A stretch of DNA of 64,000 bases. Source: Opisthocomus hoazin (Eukaryota > Chordata > Aves > Opisthocomiformes > Opisthocomidae). The translations under genes and the position numbers were made by a program. The DNA is taken from NCBI RefSeq assembly GCF_030867145.1, contig NC_134419.1:496001-560000 (forward strand). Reading direction: 5' to 3'. Positions 1 to 38,146 of the stretch are shown here, piece by piece. The stretch's first letter is position 1, and every line of letters starts with the position of its first letter. Below the pieces are notes generated by a model that saw only the letters and a list, made by a program, of their open reading frames with translations, had not been told where the DNA came from and did no database searches.

Positions 1-27260
<27,260 letters not shown>

Positions 27261-27400
27261 TTGTCCAATGTATCTTCTTTGTTTCAGCAAAGTTCTTGCC
27301 GTAATATGATTCCTTGTTCAAGAGCAGTGACAGTCCTACTGAAAAATACTTTTGATAGTCTCCAGCTAAAAATAAACCCTGTGCCAAATGGAATGTCATG
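27261..27400 (-). promoter_or_regulatory. TNNI3K: Candidate TNNI3K proximal promoter / 5' UTR with GATA, MEF2 and TEAD motifs
   Basis: Within about 135 bp upstream of the start codon three heart-muscle motifs cluster. TGATAG (27353-27358) fits GATA. CTAAAAATAA (27365-27374) fits the MEF2 consensus YTAWWWWTAR. TGGAATGT (27388-27395) is the TEAD/M-CAT word read in reverse. No clear TATA box is seen, and the transcription start is unknown. The motifs are short and each could occur by chance; spacing and gene identity make the cluster credible. Confidence 0.45.
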
Positions 27401-28639
27401 CAACAATGACACGGAGCAAAACAGTCTGTGCTGTCAACCGTAAAAAAATAATAAAGGTACCTAATCAGCTTGCTTAAAAATCTACTGCCTGTTTCAGTAG
27501 AAACATTTGCTTTCGTCTGTTGAATACCAAAAACTGGTGGGAAGCAAGTAATTTGGCAGCTTGCTACGAATTTTGTAGAGAAAAAGGAATTTAAGAAGCT
27601 GAATCCCAAGCATACCTTGAGTATCCCCAGAGAGTGCTGGGGGTCCCCAGTCTGGAGAGGCCAGAGATGATCTCATCTCAAACATTAAAAGGTGTCCTAA
27701 GATAGCGGATGGCTTGGGAGCATCTGGGTATTTTCGTTCCGAAGCGCAGACCGTGTTGTATCGGAGTACTGGCTTGGTGCAGTTTGGCCATGTTTGTACG
27801 TGTTGGCATGCTAAGGAAGCCCCACTGCCTTAGGGTAGGAAATGAGCTGCCTGTCCGGAGTTCAGTACGTTTACTCTGCAATCTTCTGCGGGCCCCTCCA
27901 GAATCACACCCGAGATTCACCCTCCCCACGCCAACGGGCAGCAGCGGCGGGGCGGCTGAGCCCGCGAGCAGGATGCCAGTGACGGGCACGGCCCGGGGGA
28001 AGCTGGGCCGACACTGCTTGCACACCTGCAGAGGAGGGGGGGAAGGCTTGAGGCTGCTCTGCTCCTGCTCCTGCTTCGGGCAGGATTGCTCCAGAAGTGA
28101 ACGAGGACACAGTCAAGCTGCTCTGCTCATATTCCAAGCAGACCATGCGCAAGACAGCTGAGGACCAGGATCTGTATAGATATGTAACTAAAATCTGTGC
28201 TCAATCTGATTTGTCCTGTTTGCCAGTATTTTATCTTGGACCCAGTGCCGCAGTAGTGTAGTCAAACCCCCATGATCTGGCTAGCTGGAAGCATGAGCTG
28301 AGCAAACCGGGCGCTGTGTGGGTACATATACACGCAAACACATCACGACAAAAATAATCTAAACTGTGTGTACAGATGCATTCCTGTAAGAGTCTGAGCT
28401 TAAGAACTGAGAAAGATTGGTTAATAGCAAAATAACACTGCTTGTCATTCTCACAGCCTGAATCTCCTCAGTAATCGGTCAGCACAGATCTGCTCGTCTA
28501 TTGCCTGCCCCTTTCAGATCCATTTCCCTGTGTTTTCTATCAAATCGAACTACTTTGCACATATTTTGCCAGCCAGTTATGGGATTCATGCTGGTTTCTG
28601 TACTCATCTCTTTTCCTCCTTTTATTGTTTTTTTTTTTA

Positions 28640-28745
28640 AATTTGTTTATTTGATACACATATACTTGTATATTTTTATATATATTTATATAAATTTATA
28701 CATTATATATATATTTATATAAGTATTTGTATATTTATAGTGTAT
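28640..28745. repeat. AT-rich low-complexity tract
   Basis: Interrupted TATATA/TTTATA words over about 100 bp. Confidence 0.85.
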
Positions 28746-29307
28746 GGATTGACCTTGGCAGCTGTTCTATGTACATGTGCTTAGTTTTCTCAGTTAAGGA
28801 TTACAGGCAAGAAGATATGTAAATATAATACACATACATAAAAACTTCAACATGCTGCATCCCCTTGTAAACAAACTTGCCCTCCTGTGATTGCTCCTGA
28901 CAGCACGAGCTCATCCATTTATTTGCACTGATTTACACATAAACCCAGGGACGCATTTCAGAAGACTCTGAACTGCTTTGACAATATGACCTGTGATATT
29001 CAACCAAATATTTGCAGGAAGGCCTCAGCCCCTCAGCTGCCCTCCATAGCTAGCTGCCGCGCAACCCGAAGAGCTGCAGCACCCAGACAGGCGTCTTCTC
29101 TCCCGCTGCTTTTGTTAGCTTGGCGCTCCTTTTTTCCTTCAAATGTCTAAAATGCAGCTGTGGCTGCGCAGCCAAAGACAAGTGTTTTGGCCAGCTCTCC
29201 ACCTGCTAGAGAGTTTTGGGGTAAGTTTATCAGTTTAGGTAAAAATCACGGGATAGCCTGAAGCAGACCTGTGACAGCTCCCTGGCCCAGGGAACCCCCC
29301 CTTTCCT

Positions 29308-29503
29308 GGCCCAGCGGTGAGGTGGGGTGATGGGAGGAGAGGTGCCCAGCGGTGAGGTGGGGTGACGGGAGGAGAGGTGCCCAGCGGTGAGGTGGGGTGA
29401 TGGGAGGAGAGGTGGCCAGTGGTGAGGTGAGGTGGGGTGACGGGAGGAGAGGTGCCCAGTGGTGAGGTGAGGTAAGGTGCGGTGACAGGAGGGGAGGTGA
29501 GGC
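29308..29503. repeat. 35-bp minisatellite, about five copies
   Basis: The unit starting CCAGCGGTGAGGTGGGGTGA begins at 29311, 29346, 29381, 29416 and 29456. Four spacings are read: three of 35 bp and one of 40 bp, caused by an extra GGTGA. The plus strand is G-rich and could form G-quadruplexes. The local minus-strand open frame is only a translation of this repeat. Confidence 0.92.
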
Positions 29504-30203
29504 TCCCATACTGTGACGGTAACCGGTAACCGGAGGTGGGATCCAGCAGCTCTAGGGCAGTTACAAGCTTAGTGGAAAATCGCTTGTAGCAAAGGGATGC
29601 TCATCAGAAGTGAGGTGAGGAGTGATGAGTCACAGCGGGGAGTCAAATGTCAGGAAAAAAAACCTGGAATTGACGAAACAGGTTTTGTCACTCCTCATGG
29701 CCTGAAGAACAAGACTTTTCTTCCATCCAGACCGAGCAAATTATGACAGAAACAGGAGCAGGACAGACTCCAAAGCCCAAGAAATGTTCCATTCACTTCT
29801 GCACAGAAAATGCATTTTAATACAACAGCTTTATAAAGTAAGAACATTAAATTTCCCTGACAAGACAGAGACAAAATCATGTGCTTTAAATGAAGTAAAT
29901 GCCTTGCGTATTATTTATATTCTAGTACCATCTACTTCATGGAAATACATCAAAAAGAAGTCATCAGTTTCTGTACCGTATTTGTATTCTCTCTTTGCAA
30001 ACATGTGTGTGGGTGAAGATTCATTCGTACGGACACTCAGGGAAGACCCCTGGAAACTACGGCACAGGAGGACAATCCGGTCAGTCAGCGATGTCAAAGC
30101 AACACCTTTCTTTGTTCACCGGGAAAGCAACCTTCAGGCGAATTCTTGAAGCATTCACATCATGCGAATTGCTGTGTGAAGCAGTTACAGAACAACTGAA
30201 ACT

Positions 30204-30218
30204 GGGGGGGGGGGGGGG
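30204..30218. repeat. Poly-G homopolymer (15 G)
   Basis: An uninterrupted run of 15 G on the plus strand. Length calls in such tracts are error-prone. Confidence 0.9.
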
Positions 30219-30451
30219 AAGACAAGAATTAATAATAATTGCACAGCCTGTTTGCAGACTGTTTGCAAACCGAAGGGATAACTGCGCTGACTGCCATGTG
30301 AGGCCAGGTCTAATTAACATCTACACAAGTAGCACTAAAATGTCAAGAGGAAGGTTTTCAGTGAGTAAAGTCTTCAGCTGTAATGTTTACAGAATATTGA
30401 GCTGTACAAATGTCTTTGATTTATTTTTTAGAAGTTTTATTGCAGTTCTAT

Positions 30452-30477
30452 GATTGGACATGCTGTCATGTCCAATC
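30452..30477. repeat. Perfect 11-bp inverted repeat with 4-nt loop
   Basis: GATTGGACATG (30452-30462) and CATGTCCAATC (30467-30477) are perfect reverse complements around CTGT. Each arm carries a CCAAT-box core (ATTGG / CCAAT). Confidence 0.92.
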
Positions 30478-33400
30478 TTACAAGAGAAACATGAAAAATT
30501 ATTTTCCTATTTCTGATTTTAAATGTCCTTCATCAGGAGCCTTTGCAGGATTAAGTCTTTTGAAATTATCTTTATTTCAAACTAAATACAACACATCCAT
30601 ATCCATCATTTACTTTGAGAGGCTGTAAGTTGCTCCTATACATTTCAGTGTCATTCTGGTGACATTCAGATATGTCACAGAAAGTGAAAAGGACATTAAA
30701 AGAAAACGCATTTTTATGAAAATCAAGTGCAAGGAACTCTGGAGCCCTTATAATGAAACAGGTGTTTGAAATGGCTTCTCTGTGGCAGCGGATTAAAAGA
30801 AGTGCACAGAAGAACAGTACCGCTATTTTTGTTCTCACGATACTACAGTGGCGCTTGCACAGGGATTAATCTTCCACATGTGCAGGGAGGAGAAAACGAA
30901 GCTACTGCATTAGAGCTTTAGGAAAGAGAAGAGGCTGGAACTGCTGAGCTCCAGCACAGACAAACTCCCTGCCCAAGTCAAGAATGTTTCTACGCAGGTC
31001 CGAATGATTGTTGGAGCTTACTTTCTTTTGCCAGCTCCCTAAATCCTTCTGGCACAGACACCTTTCAGCTGCTCATTTTTATTTCAGCTGCCTTCCCTTG
31101 TGTTCTTTTTTAAGAGCCCAATTTCTCAGATTTCAATTTCCTGCCTAAAAGGTTACTGAACTAATCCTCCTCTCTCAAATTTCATAGTGTAATATATACA
31201 ATATGACTAAATCTCTGTTCATTATGGCATGCTTTCAAAGCATTCAGGGAAATCATTAAGATGATGTTCATTATGAGCCCTATGATTGCACTACACAACA
31301 AAACTAATTAAATAAAGCTGACATGCATACAATCGTTAAACACTCAACTTGGTTTTATGTGAGACTGTACCAGCCCGAGTTGCATTTCAGGATAGATGGA
31401 GCCAGGCAATGACCTAAAGGCCTGTATAAAAACTGCATCCATCTAGGAAACTCACCAGGCCTTAACAAAATCAAACTCCAAATTTCAGTAGATGCCTCCT
31501 CTTCTTAGCAGGTCCTACCTGCCTGTCGTTTTCAGCCTTGCATCCTGTATTACTCAGACTGGAGGAAAATCACAGGCCAGGATGCCGTGACGGTCGTGTT
31601 TTCGCCATCTGATACTCGAAACCAGCAACCCTGTAACAGTGTACTATTATCTTGCTGTTAAATTTCACTGTGTGGCCTTGCACGGGTTCTCAATTTCCTT
31701 GGGACAAGTTATCCCAGCTGGTTGCGTAAGAAAATTGCTGTCATCTACCTTAACAGCAGATTGTGAAAAAGAAAGATAGTTAGAGTTTGTAAAATGGTAC
31801 ATGAGTAAAGTACATACACAAACTGTGTACATCAAACTTAGATTGTTATAGTCAGGGAGTGTCACCTGAAGTCCTTTTGATTTTAATAACATTTGATCAC
31901 ATGACAAGAGAGCCCTTGCTGGAAGCACTAGAATTTGTTATAGCTAAAAAATGCACACTTCATAAATTGCTGCAATACATACACTGCAGAGTTATCTCAG
32001 GCCTAACAATGACATTATTTTTCAAATGTGTCATCAAGGATACATACAAATACTCGCTTATCTGTCATCTCCTCTCTTTCTCTCCTTTTGACAAAAACAT
32101 CGTGTTAACTCAAAAACGACGTTACATCGGCTACAGACTAACTGTTCTCCTTGCAGCCACTCCTGCGCTCTGCAGCTCCGGTGCTTCCTCTGCCCGCTGC
32201 TGCCCTGCTCAGCCGGCACCCAGCGACTCAACGAGCTGCGCAGCAAGGTGCGCAGCCGCGCGAAGGTCTGGCAGCTGCACGCGGGGCCGTGGCACTCGCT
32301 GTCAGGGCTCTCCACCAGAGCTCGGCAGCTCTTGTTCTGCTTCACATCAGAGATTCTGATCACTGGTGGACTCTAGAAACCTTTACTCCATCAACACGTT
32401 TGCCAGGGGCAAAATCCTGGCCCCTGCTTAAGTCAAAAGCAAAACTAGTGACTTCAGTCACATAGGGTATTCATTCCAGGTTTTCAGATTTTATTGTGAA
32501 GTGGATACAGGAAAATCAACAAAGCTAGCTGACTTTCTGTAGCTTGATGGGGTAAAGCCACATTTCAGCATTTAAAACTGACAAAAAAACCTGCCGAATA
32601 ATATGCCTCATGTCTACCACAGCCTTTCACCAAAACTCCACAAAGTGCAATGGATGCGTATTTTAATTTTTACACTCCGCTAGCCCTTGACAGATGGATG
32701 CCCAGATCGCCAATACTGTTACCAGTCTTCACACACTAACATTCTCTATGGCACGGCCGATTTGCTCTCAGTATTTCCATGAACTTTCCAACCTTGTACT
32801 TCACAACTATAATTTTATTGAGAGTAAGAAAGACCACAAATGACTATGGGTGCATTAGAAATTTCATGGGCAAACATGCGCTTCCTGTGGCTCAGTGGAA
32901 ATTAGTGGAAGCTTATACACAACACTGCTTATTCCTAACTGTGGAGTCCAAAAATGAACTTACAGCATGTGTGTGCGAACATCCACACACATAACCCTAT
33001 ATGATAGAAAAGCATATGGGAAAATGATAGGGCTCTATTAAATAAAATACAATTTTTAATGCTTTTAGTAAAAAATTACATTAACCTTGATTGTACTTTA
33101 AAAATGAAAAATATTACAAATCCAGGTATTTCAATACCTGTGGAATAAATTCATTAAGCCTGCTGACATTACCTATGGCTAATATTGACCAAAATCCACT
33201 TTCTAAAATTTACAAGAAAAATATTTAGCCTGAAAGTGTGGAGTGGCATAAAGACTTACAGCAGTCTAATGTTTCTTAACCTACTAAATAAAATCTATGC
33301 TTATTCCATTACAAGATTTTTTTAAATTATTTGCCTCAAGATCTAAATGCTTTATTTCCTAACAGGGCAATTCATTGATGCGCTGCGAAGAACAGTTAAA

Positions 33401-35189
33401 TGAGACTGGACATTACATGCTTTGCAGGTTTGCAAAACAAAGCGTCTCAGGCCTTTACTCAAAGGTTAAGAAAATATTTCTAGCTGAAGTGTTTAGCCAC
33501 AAGCTGTTCCACTCAGTCACATATTTTAAGAGCAATAAGCGAAGCAGCGTCTGACCACACATTTGCTGTGTTTTAATGCAGACACTGCTTGTTTAAGCGA
33601 TGGCTTCACGGGGCTGCGCTCTACCAGCTGCACAGTGGAAGAGCAGACAATGAAAAAAGTCACGTTTTGAGGGACGCTGACACCCAGCTCTTCTGTGCGC
33701 TGCCTATAGTACAGCCACGCTCTCTTGGGCTGTGGCCAAAGAATACTTTCAGCAAATCTTGACAGAAGTTTCCCTCGATTAGGTCCTTGGCAGCAGGACT
33801 GAGGACAGTGAAAGTGTTTTTGCCTGCAGTGAGAAAGACGCAGCTGAGCGTCCCAGCAGCTATCCGTGAATTGCGTAACCTGGGCTTTTTACGAGCATTT
33901 ATTTGCACATGCCAGGGCCAGGGTTCTCTGCGGACCCTCGTGAGCACCCACCGGGCTCACAACACCTGCCACGAGAGTGCGAGCCCGGGTTTGTGGTCCG
34001 ACCCGCAGGCTGTCGAGGCTAAGGCATTCCAGCGGAGACGACCGCCGCGTCAAAGCCACAGTCCCTCTCCCGCGCAGCATGTCAGAACGGCGGTGCAACA
34101 CTTACCGGTTCGTAGGAACTGGGATCATCCTGGCCCAGAGGGCAGGTTAAGGAACAGCAGCAATGGATAGCGCATCCCAGAGAACAACACTTTCTTGCAG
34201 GACAATACTTATTACCCATCCTGGCTGCAGCTCGGCCAGCACATCTGAGCAGGCCAGGGCAGGACAGCAGCAGGCCAGGCACGAAAATGTGAAACACTCT
34301 ACGGAGCACCTCCTGCCTCTCCTTGCGCACCTGGAGGACGGACGGAGCCTGAGGCAGCTGCTGACCCAGGCGCCAGGCACGGCTACCACCAGGATTCCAC
34401 TCCTGGGTTTGTTTTATTTTCTTGGAAGGAACACTGCTTCAAAGACCATAGCAGCTGCTACTTGATCGAGTCTACCCCAACACTTTCCAAAAGCTGTTTA
34501 GCCAGTATGCTTTTTCTCATTCTTTTTTCTCATTACTTATCTGTCAGAAGAAAATCCATTTTCTGTTTATATACAGATTACTTTCAGTAATGAAATCAAT
34601 ACACGGTACTTACGGAATTTAGATTTAGTGCAGTTGTAACAGTTAAAGTGAGTAATCATGTTAAAAGAATGCAACTTCATTTTACTGTTAGTAAACATCC
34701 AGAAAGCTTGTCTAGCAGTAACGCTGTCATCAAGGAAGACTTTTCAGAACAAAGTTTGCTCTCCAATAGAAAACACAAAGTATATGTCAAACATTTGTTT
34801 TCCCCAAAATGCTTTGTACACTCTAACAACAGATGAACAGATCACGCGAACAGGAGGACACACAAACCACAATTTCGTGCTCCATGTTCTATGACTGTTT
34901 GTGACTTTATGCATTTGTCTTGGACCTTAGAGTTCTCAAATCTACTGCTGTTTCCATTGTTAAACTAATATTTTATAATGACTTTTAAAACCTCTGTTTG
35001 CTCAGAAATTCTCCTTATTCCCTCGAAGTACACCTCAGCGATTCCCAACCTCCGTGCCTAGCTCCTTTGTATTTCTTCTTGTTCAGAAGGGATCCTCAGG
35101 AAAAATACTGTCTCTCTTGAAAGGTTTCTTTACCGATGAGGAAGAAACCTGGCGAAGGCTAAACCAGCCTGGGTAATATTCAGGAGGTA

Positions 35190-36263
35190 TTTATTACACT
35201 GCTACCTCATAGGTGGCATAAGAAAGATGCCATTAGGGAATTGATTCAGTAGGGAGATAGACACTATTATAATGAAACATTAAATAAAACATGAAAACCC
35301 ATAGCTAAATGCAAGAGAAAAAGATGCAGACTGTGTTTGCCGTCAAATTACATCGACATGATACACAGTGCATTCTTAAAAATAGCAAGAAATGGAAAAA
35401 CTAAAAATGCAGTCACTGTAGAAGCAAAATTAAAAATAAATGATTTGAGGTGTCTGAATATAAACTTCATGTGATCGAGCTTTTTTGACCTTGCAGTACT
35501 GAGGTATATACTGATTGTTCACATAACGAGCTGCTGAAAACAGAGGGGCACAGAATTGGACAGGCTTGCGGACAGGGCTAGACGGAGCAGCGGCATGACC
35601 TGCTGTGACACCGCCTGCGTTTTTAAAAAAGGAGGGTGGGGAAGAGGGAACAGAGAAAAGTACATTTAAAGTTGTACACACAGAAACGGCACTCTGCTTT
35701 TCCATCAGGCCAGAACAGAGTACAGAAAGCATCTTTCTCTATTTGGAGCTGGACCTTTGGCACCTGCACTAGCAGCAAAGGGACATCTCCATCCGTAAGG
35801 GGTGGAGAAGGGGAAGAGAGACCAGCTATCGTGTGCTGCTCGGAAGCTGCGCATCGTGCTCCCACTCACAACAGTCGACCTCTCTGTTGTCTGCTCCACT
35901 GGTCGGCACGAGGATTAAGCATTCCCCCAAGGACCCCGACAGCTCAGTTCAGAGAAATACGAAACGTAGGTTTTCATGTGGCACACATCAGTAAATCTGT
36001 GGATAACAAGAAGTTGGTAGCTGCCCAATCAAACGGCCAGCTTCCAAACGAATAACAGTAAAAAACCAAATAAACAGTATGTCTTGATGCCACGTTTTCA
36101 CCCCAATATTATTAGTCACAAGGCAAAGAACAATCTCTCAAGCAAATCTCTTTGATGAAAAGCAATAAAGTACAAAAACATTACAAAATGAAAACAAAAA
36201 ACAGGGAAAGAAAATGATTGATGTGTTAAGACAGAATGTCTTGATTTACAAAGTACTTTTAAT
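35190..36263 (-). terminator. FPGT: Candidate FPGT polyadenylation signals
   Basis: Downstream of the FPGT stop on the minus strand I find a variant signal ATTAAA at 36263-36258, 433 bp past the stop. The first canonical AATAAA is at 35195-35190, about 1.5 kb past. Either could end the mRNA, and the sequence alone does not decide. Confidence 0.3.
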
Positions 36264-36695
36264 AAATTTATGTCTACCTATTTGAAACAGTACTGTAAGA
36301 AGGCAGCATGAAAAGAGAGAAACATAAGTTATTGCTATATCATTCCATTTTGCTGGAGCTAATGTTCTACTCTGAAAAACTTTTAAAGCAGTTTTCAGTC
36401 ACATTTCTAATTAATTTGTTCTCAAAGACGAAAAAACATAATAACCTGCATACCAATTAGTGTTTTCAGAGATCTGAAATATTTCATTACTTCTTTCATC
36501 AAAAGAATAGTTTATCTGTATTTGCTGCATTATTTATGTTATGCTACAACAACAACGTTAATGAAATTTCATTATTTCTACTTCAATGAAATCAGAGAAA
36601 AGATCTGTGTAATTTTCCCTTGTGATTTCTACAAGCTGGGAAGTAATCAACCATCCACAAACGGAAACGGGAAATTTGTTCAAGTACCATTCCTT

Positions 36696-38146
36696 CTACA
36701 AACCAGACTTCTCTTTTGGTTCTTGCAGACAGATTTCATCATAAATTTGCTTCCTAAACTTCAACATGTCTTCTACATCTTTGTAGGTGAGCATTTCTTC
36801 AACAGACACGAGCTTGAAGCCATCCAGTTTAAGGGCTGACATGTGCTGCACAGAATCTAACATTTTTAACGACATTCTAACCGATTCATTTAAAGTAGAA
36901 CAAACAGGAAAAATCCTAGCAGTCCACAGCCCCAAACGTGCGTGCTCACCGGAGAAGAGCTGGTCTGAAACCGTGACACCCCAGAGGTCCAAGCATTCTA
37001 GCAAGCCGACTCCAAAAAACTGGAGGGAATGCGTATCTGACAACAACTTCACACTTTTTTTCAAGTCATCTTCTACACCAAACACCATACTTACATACTT
37101 TACTTGATTGTTAATTTTTATACTTAATGAACTCAGAAAGCAGTTCGCAGGTATGTCTACTTTAAAATTTACGCACACTCCACTAATGATGCTTTTCTTC
37201 CCTACTGAGACTTCAGGGCCAATCCGAGAGTACTCAACAACGGACCCAGGTCCTATGAGACACCCGGGCTCAAGTATGCTTTGAACGATACTTGCTGACT
37301 GACCCAGGGTCTCAGCTGCATCGTCAGAAAAGATGCTAAAAGCCACAGACAGTAAGTCAAGCTCAAATTTCAGGTTGCTATCAGATGTGAAGTGAAACAA
37401 GTACTCCTGGGTAGTTCCAATGTGGTAGAACTTAGAGTTGTTTAAGACTATAACGTTAAGCGCGGTTCCCTTCAGAAGAGAGTACAGCTTCTCCCGTACT
37501 GCTACCAACTGTGATTCCTCTTCAGTGACATTACTTGTATTTTTTATGTAATCCTGAGTGGCTCTGGGTCCCAGGGCCTGGAGGAAGTCACCATATGCGT
37601 CTATTTCACAGCAAAGAGAACCCATCTGCTTATAAAATGTCAATAACTGTTTTGCAGTGCTGTGATCCATGTAAAATATACTGTCTGTATACACACACTC
37701 CAAGTCCATCTCTGAGTCACTGTGGCCTCCAGAGGAACTCGGCTGAGAATTCCCCCTAACGCACACCGCGCCACACTGCCGCATCGTCTCAATATCAGGC
37801 TTGTGCAGGAAACGATGGCAAGACGCGTACTCAAGTCCTCCTTTTCCTGAAAAACTGGATGGATCTAAAACAAACACTCCGTGAGTGGTCCCAACTGTCA
37901 AATCTGAAGGGTGAGCTAACGCCGTAAACCCAGGTTTATCAAACGTGACAGCTTCTGCAACTCCAGTGCTGTAAAGTTCGATGTCATCTGAACACGTAAT
38001 GAGAATTCCTGGTTTCATGTGACTAGGAAAATCAATGTACATGGCGAGCTTCAGTTCCAGCATCTGGTAAATGGGATTGCCAAAAGGCAAAGCTGTGAAA
38101 ATCTTTCCCAGGGCACTTGCATTTGGTAAACGTTGACTGTAACCAC
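36696..38146 (-). CDS. FPGT: FPGT coding exon 4 (main exon, ends at stop)
   Basis: This 1451-nt exon has acceptor TTCAAG at 38148-38147. It begins by completing Gly114, encodes residues 115-596 and ends EKSGL-TAG at 36698-36696. It carries nearly all of the catalytic and beta-helix parts. A short open-frame reading that begins at 38090 starts at a TTG and misses the first 18 codons of this exon and the three upstream exons. Confidence 0.98.

Larger units (their letters stand above)
27401..36257. other. Intergenic region between FPGT and TNNI3K
   Basis: About 9 kb without an identified gene. It holds a GC-rich patch at 27,880-28,090, an AT-rich low-complexity stretch, a 35-bp minisatellite, a 15-G homopolymer, an 11-bp perfect hairpin, an isolated GC-rich segment at about 32,150-32,330, and another at 33,800-34,400 with a possible minus-strand exon. 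If FPGT-TNNI3K read-through occurs in this species, this would be its intron. The right part may include FPGT 3' UTR. Confidence 0.6.

Noticed and set aside
29308..29503. Regularly spaced repeats suggestive of a CRISPR-like array
   Set aside because: The units are contiguous minisatellite copies with no unique spacers, in a vertebrate genome.
32150..32330. GC-rich segment after a CTCCTTGCAG acceptor-like site, open in several frames
   Set aside because: No recognisable protein, no matching donor and no link to either gene. Probably another GC-rich patch.
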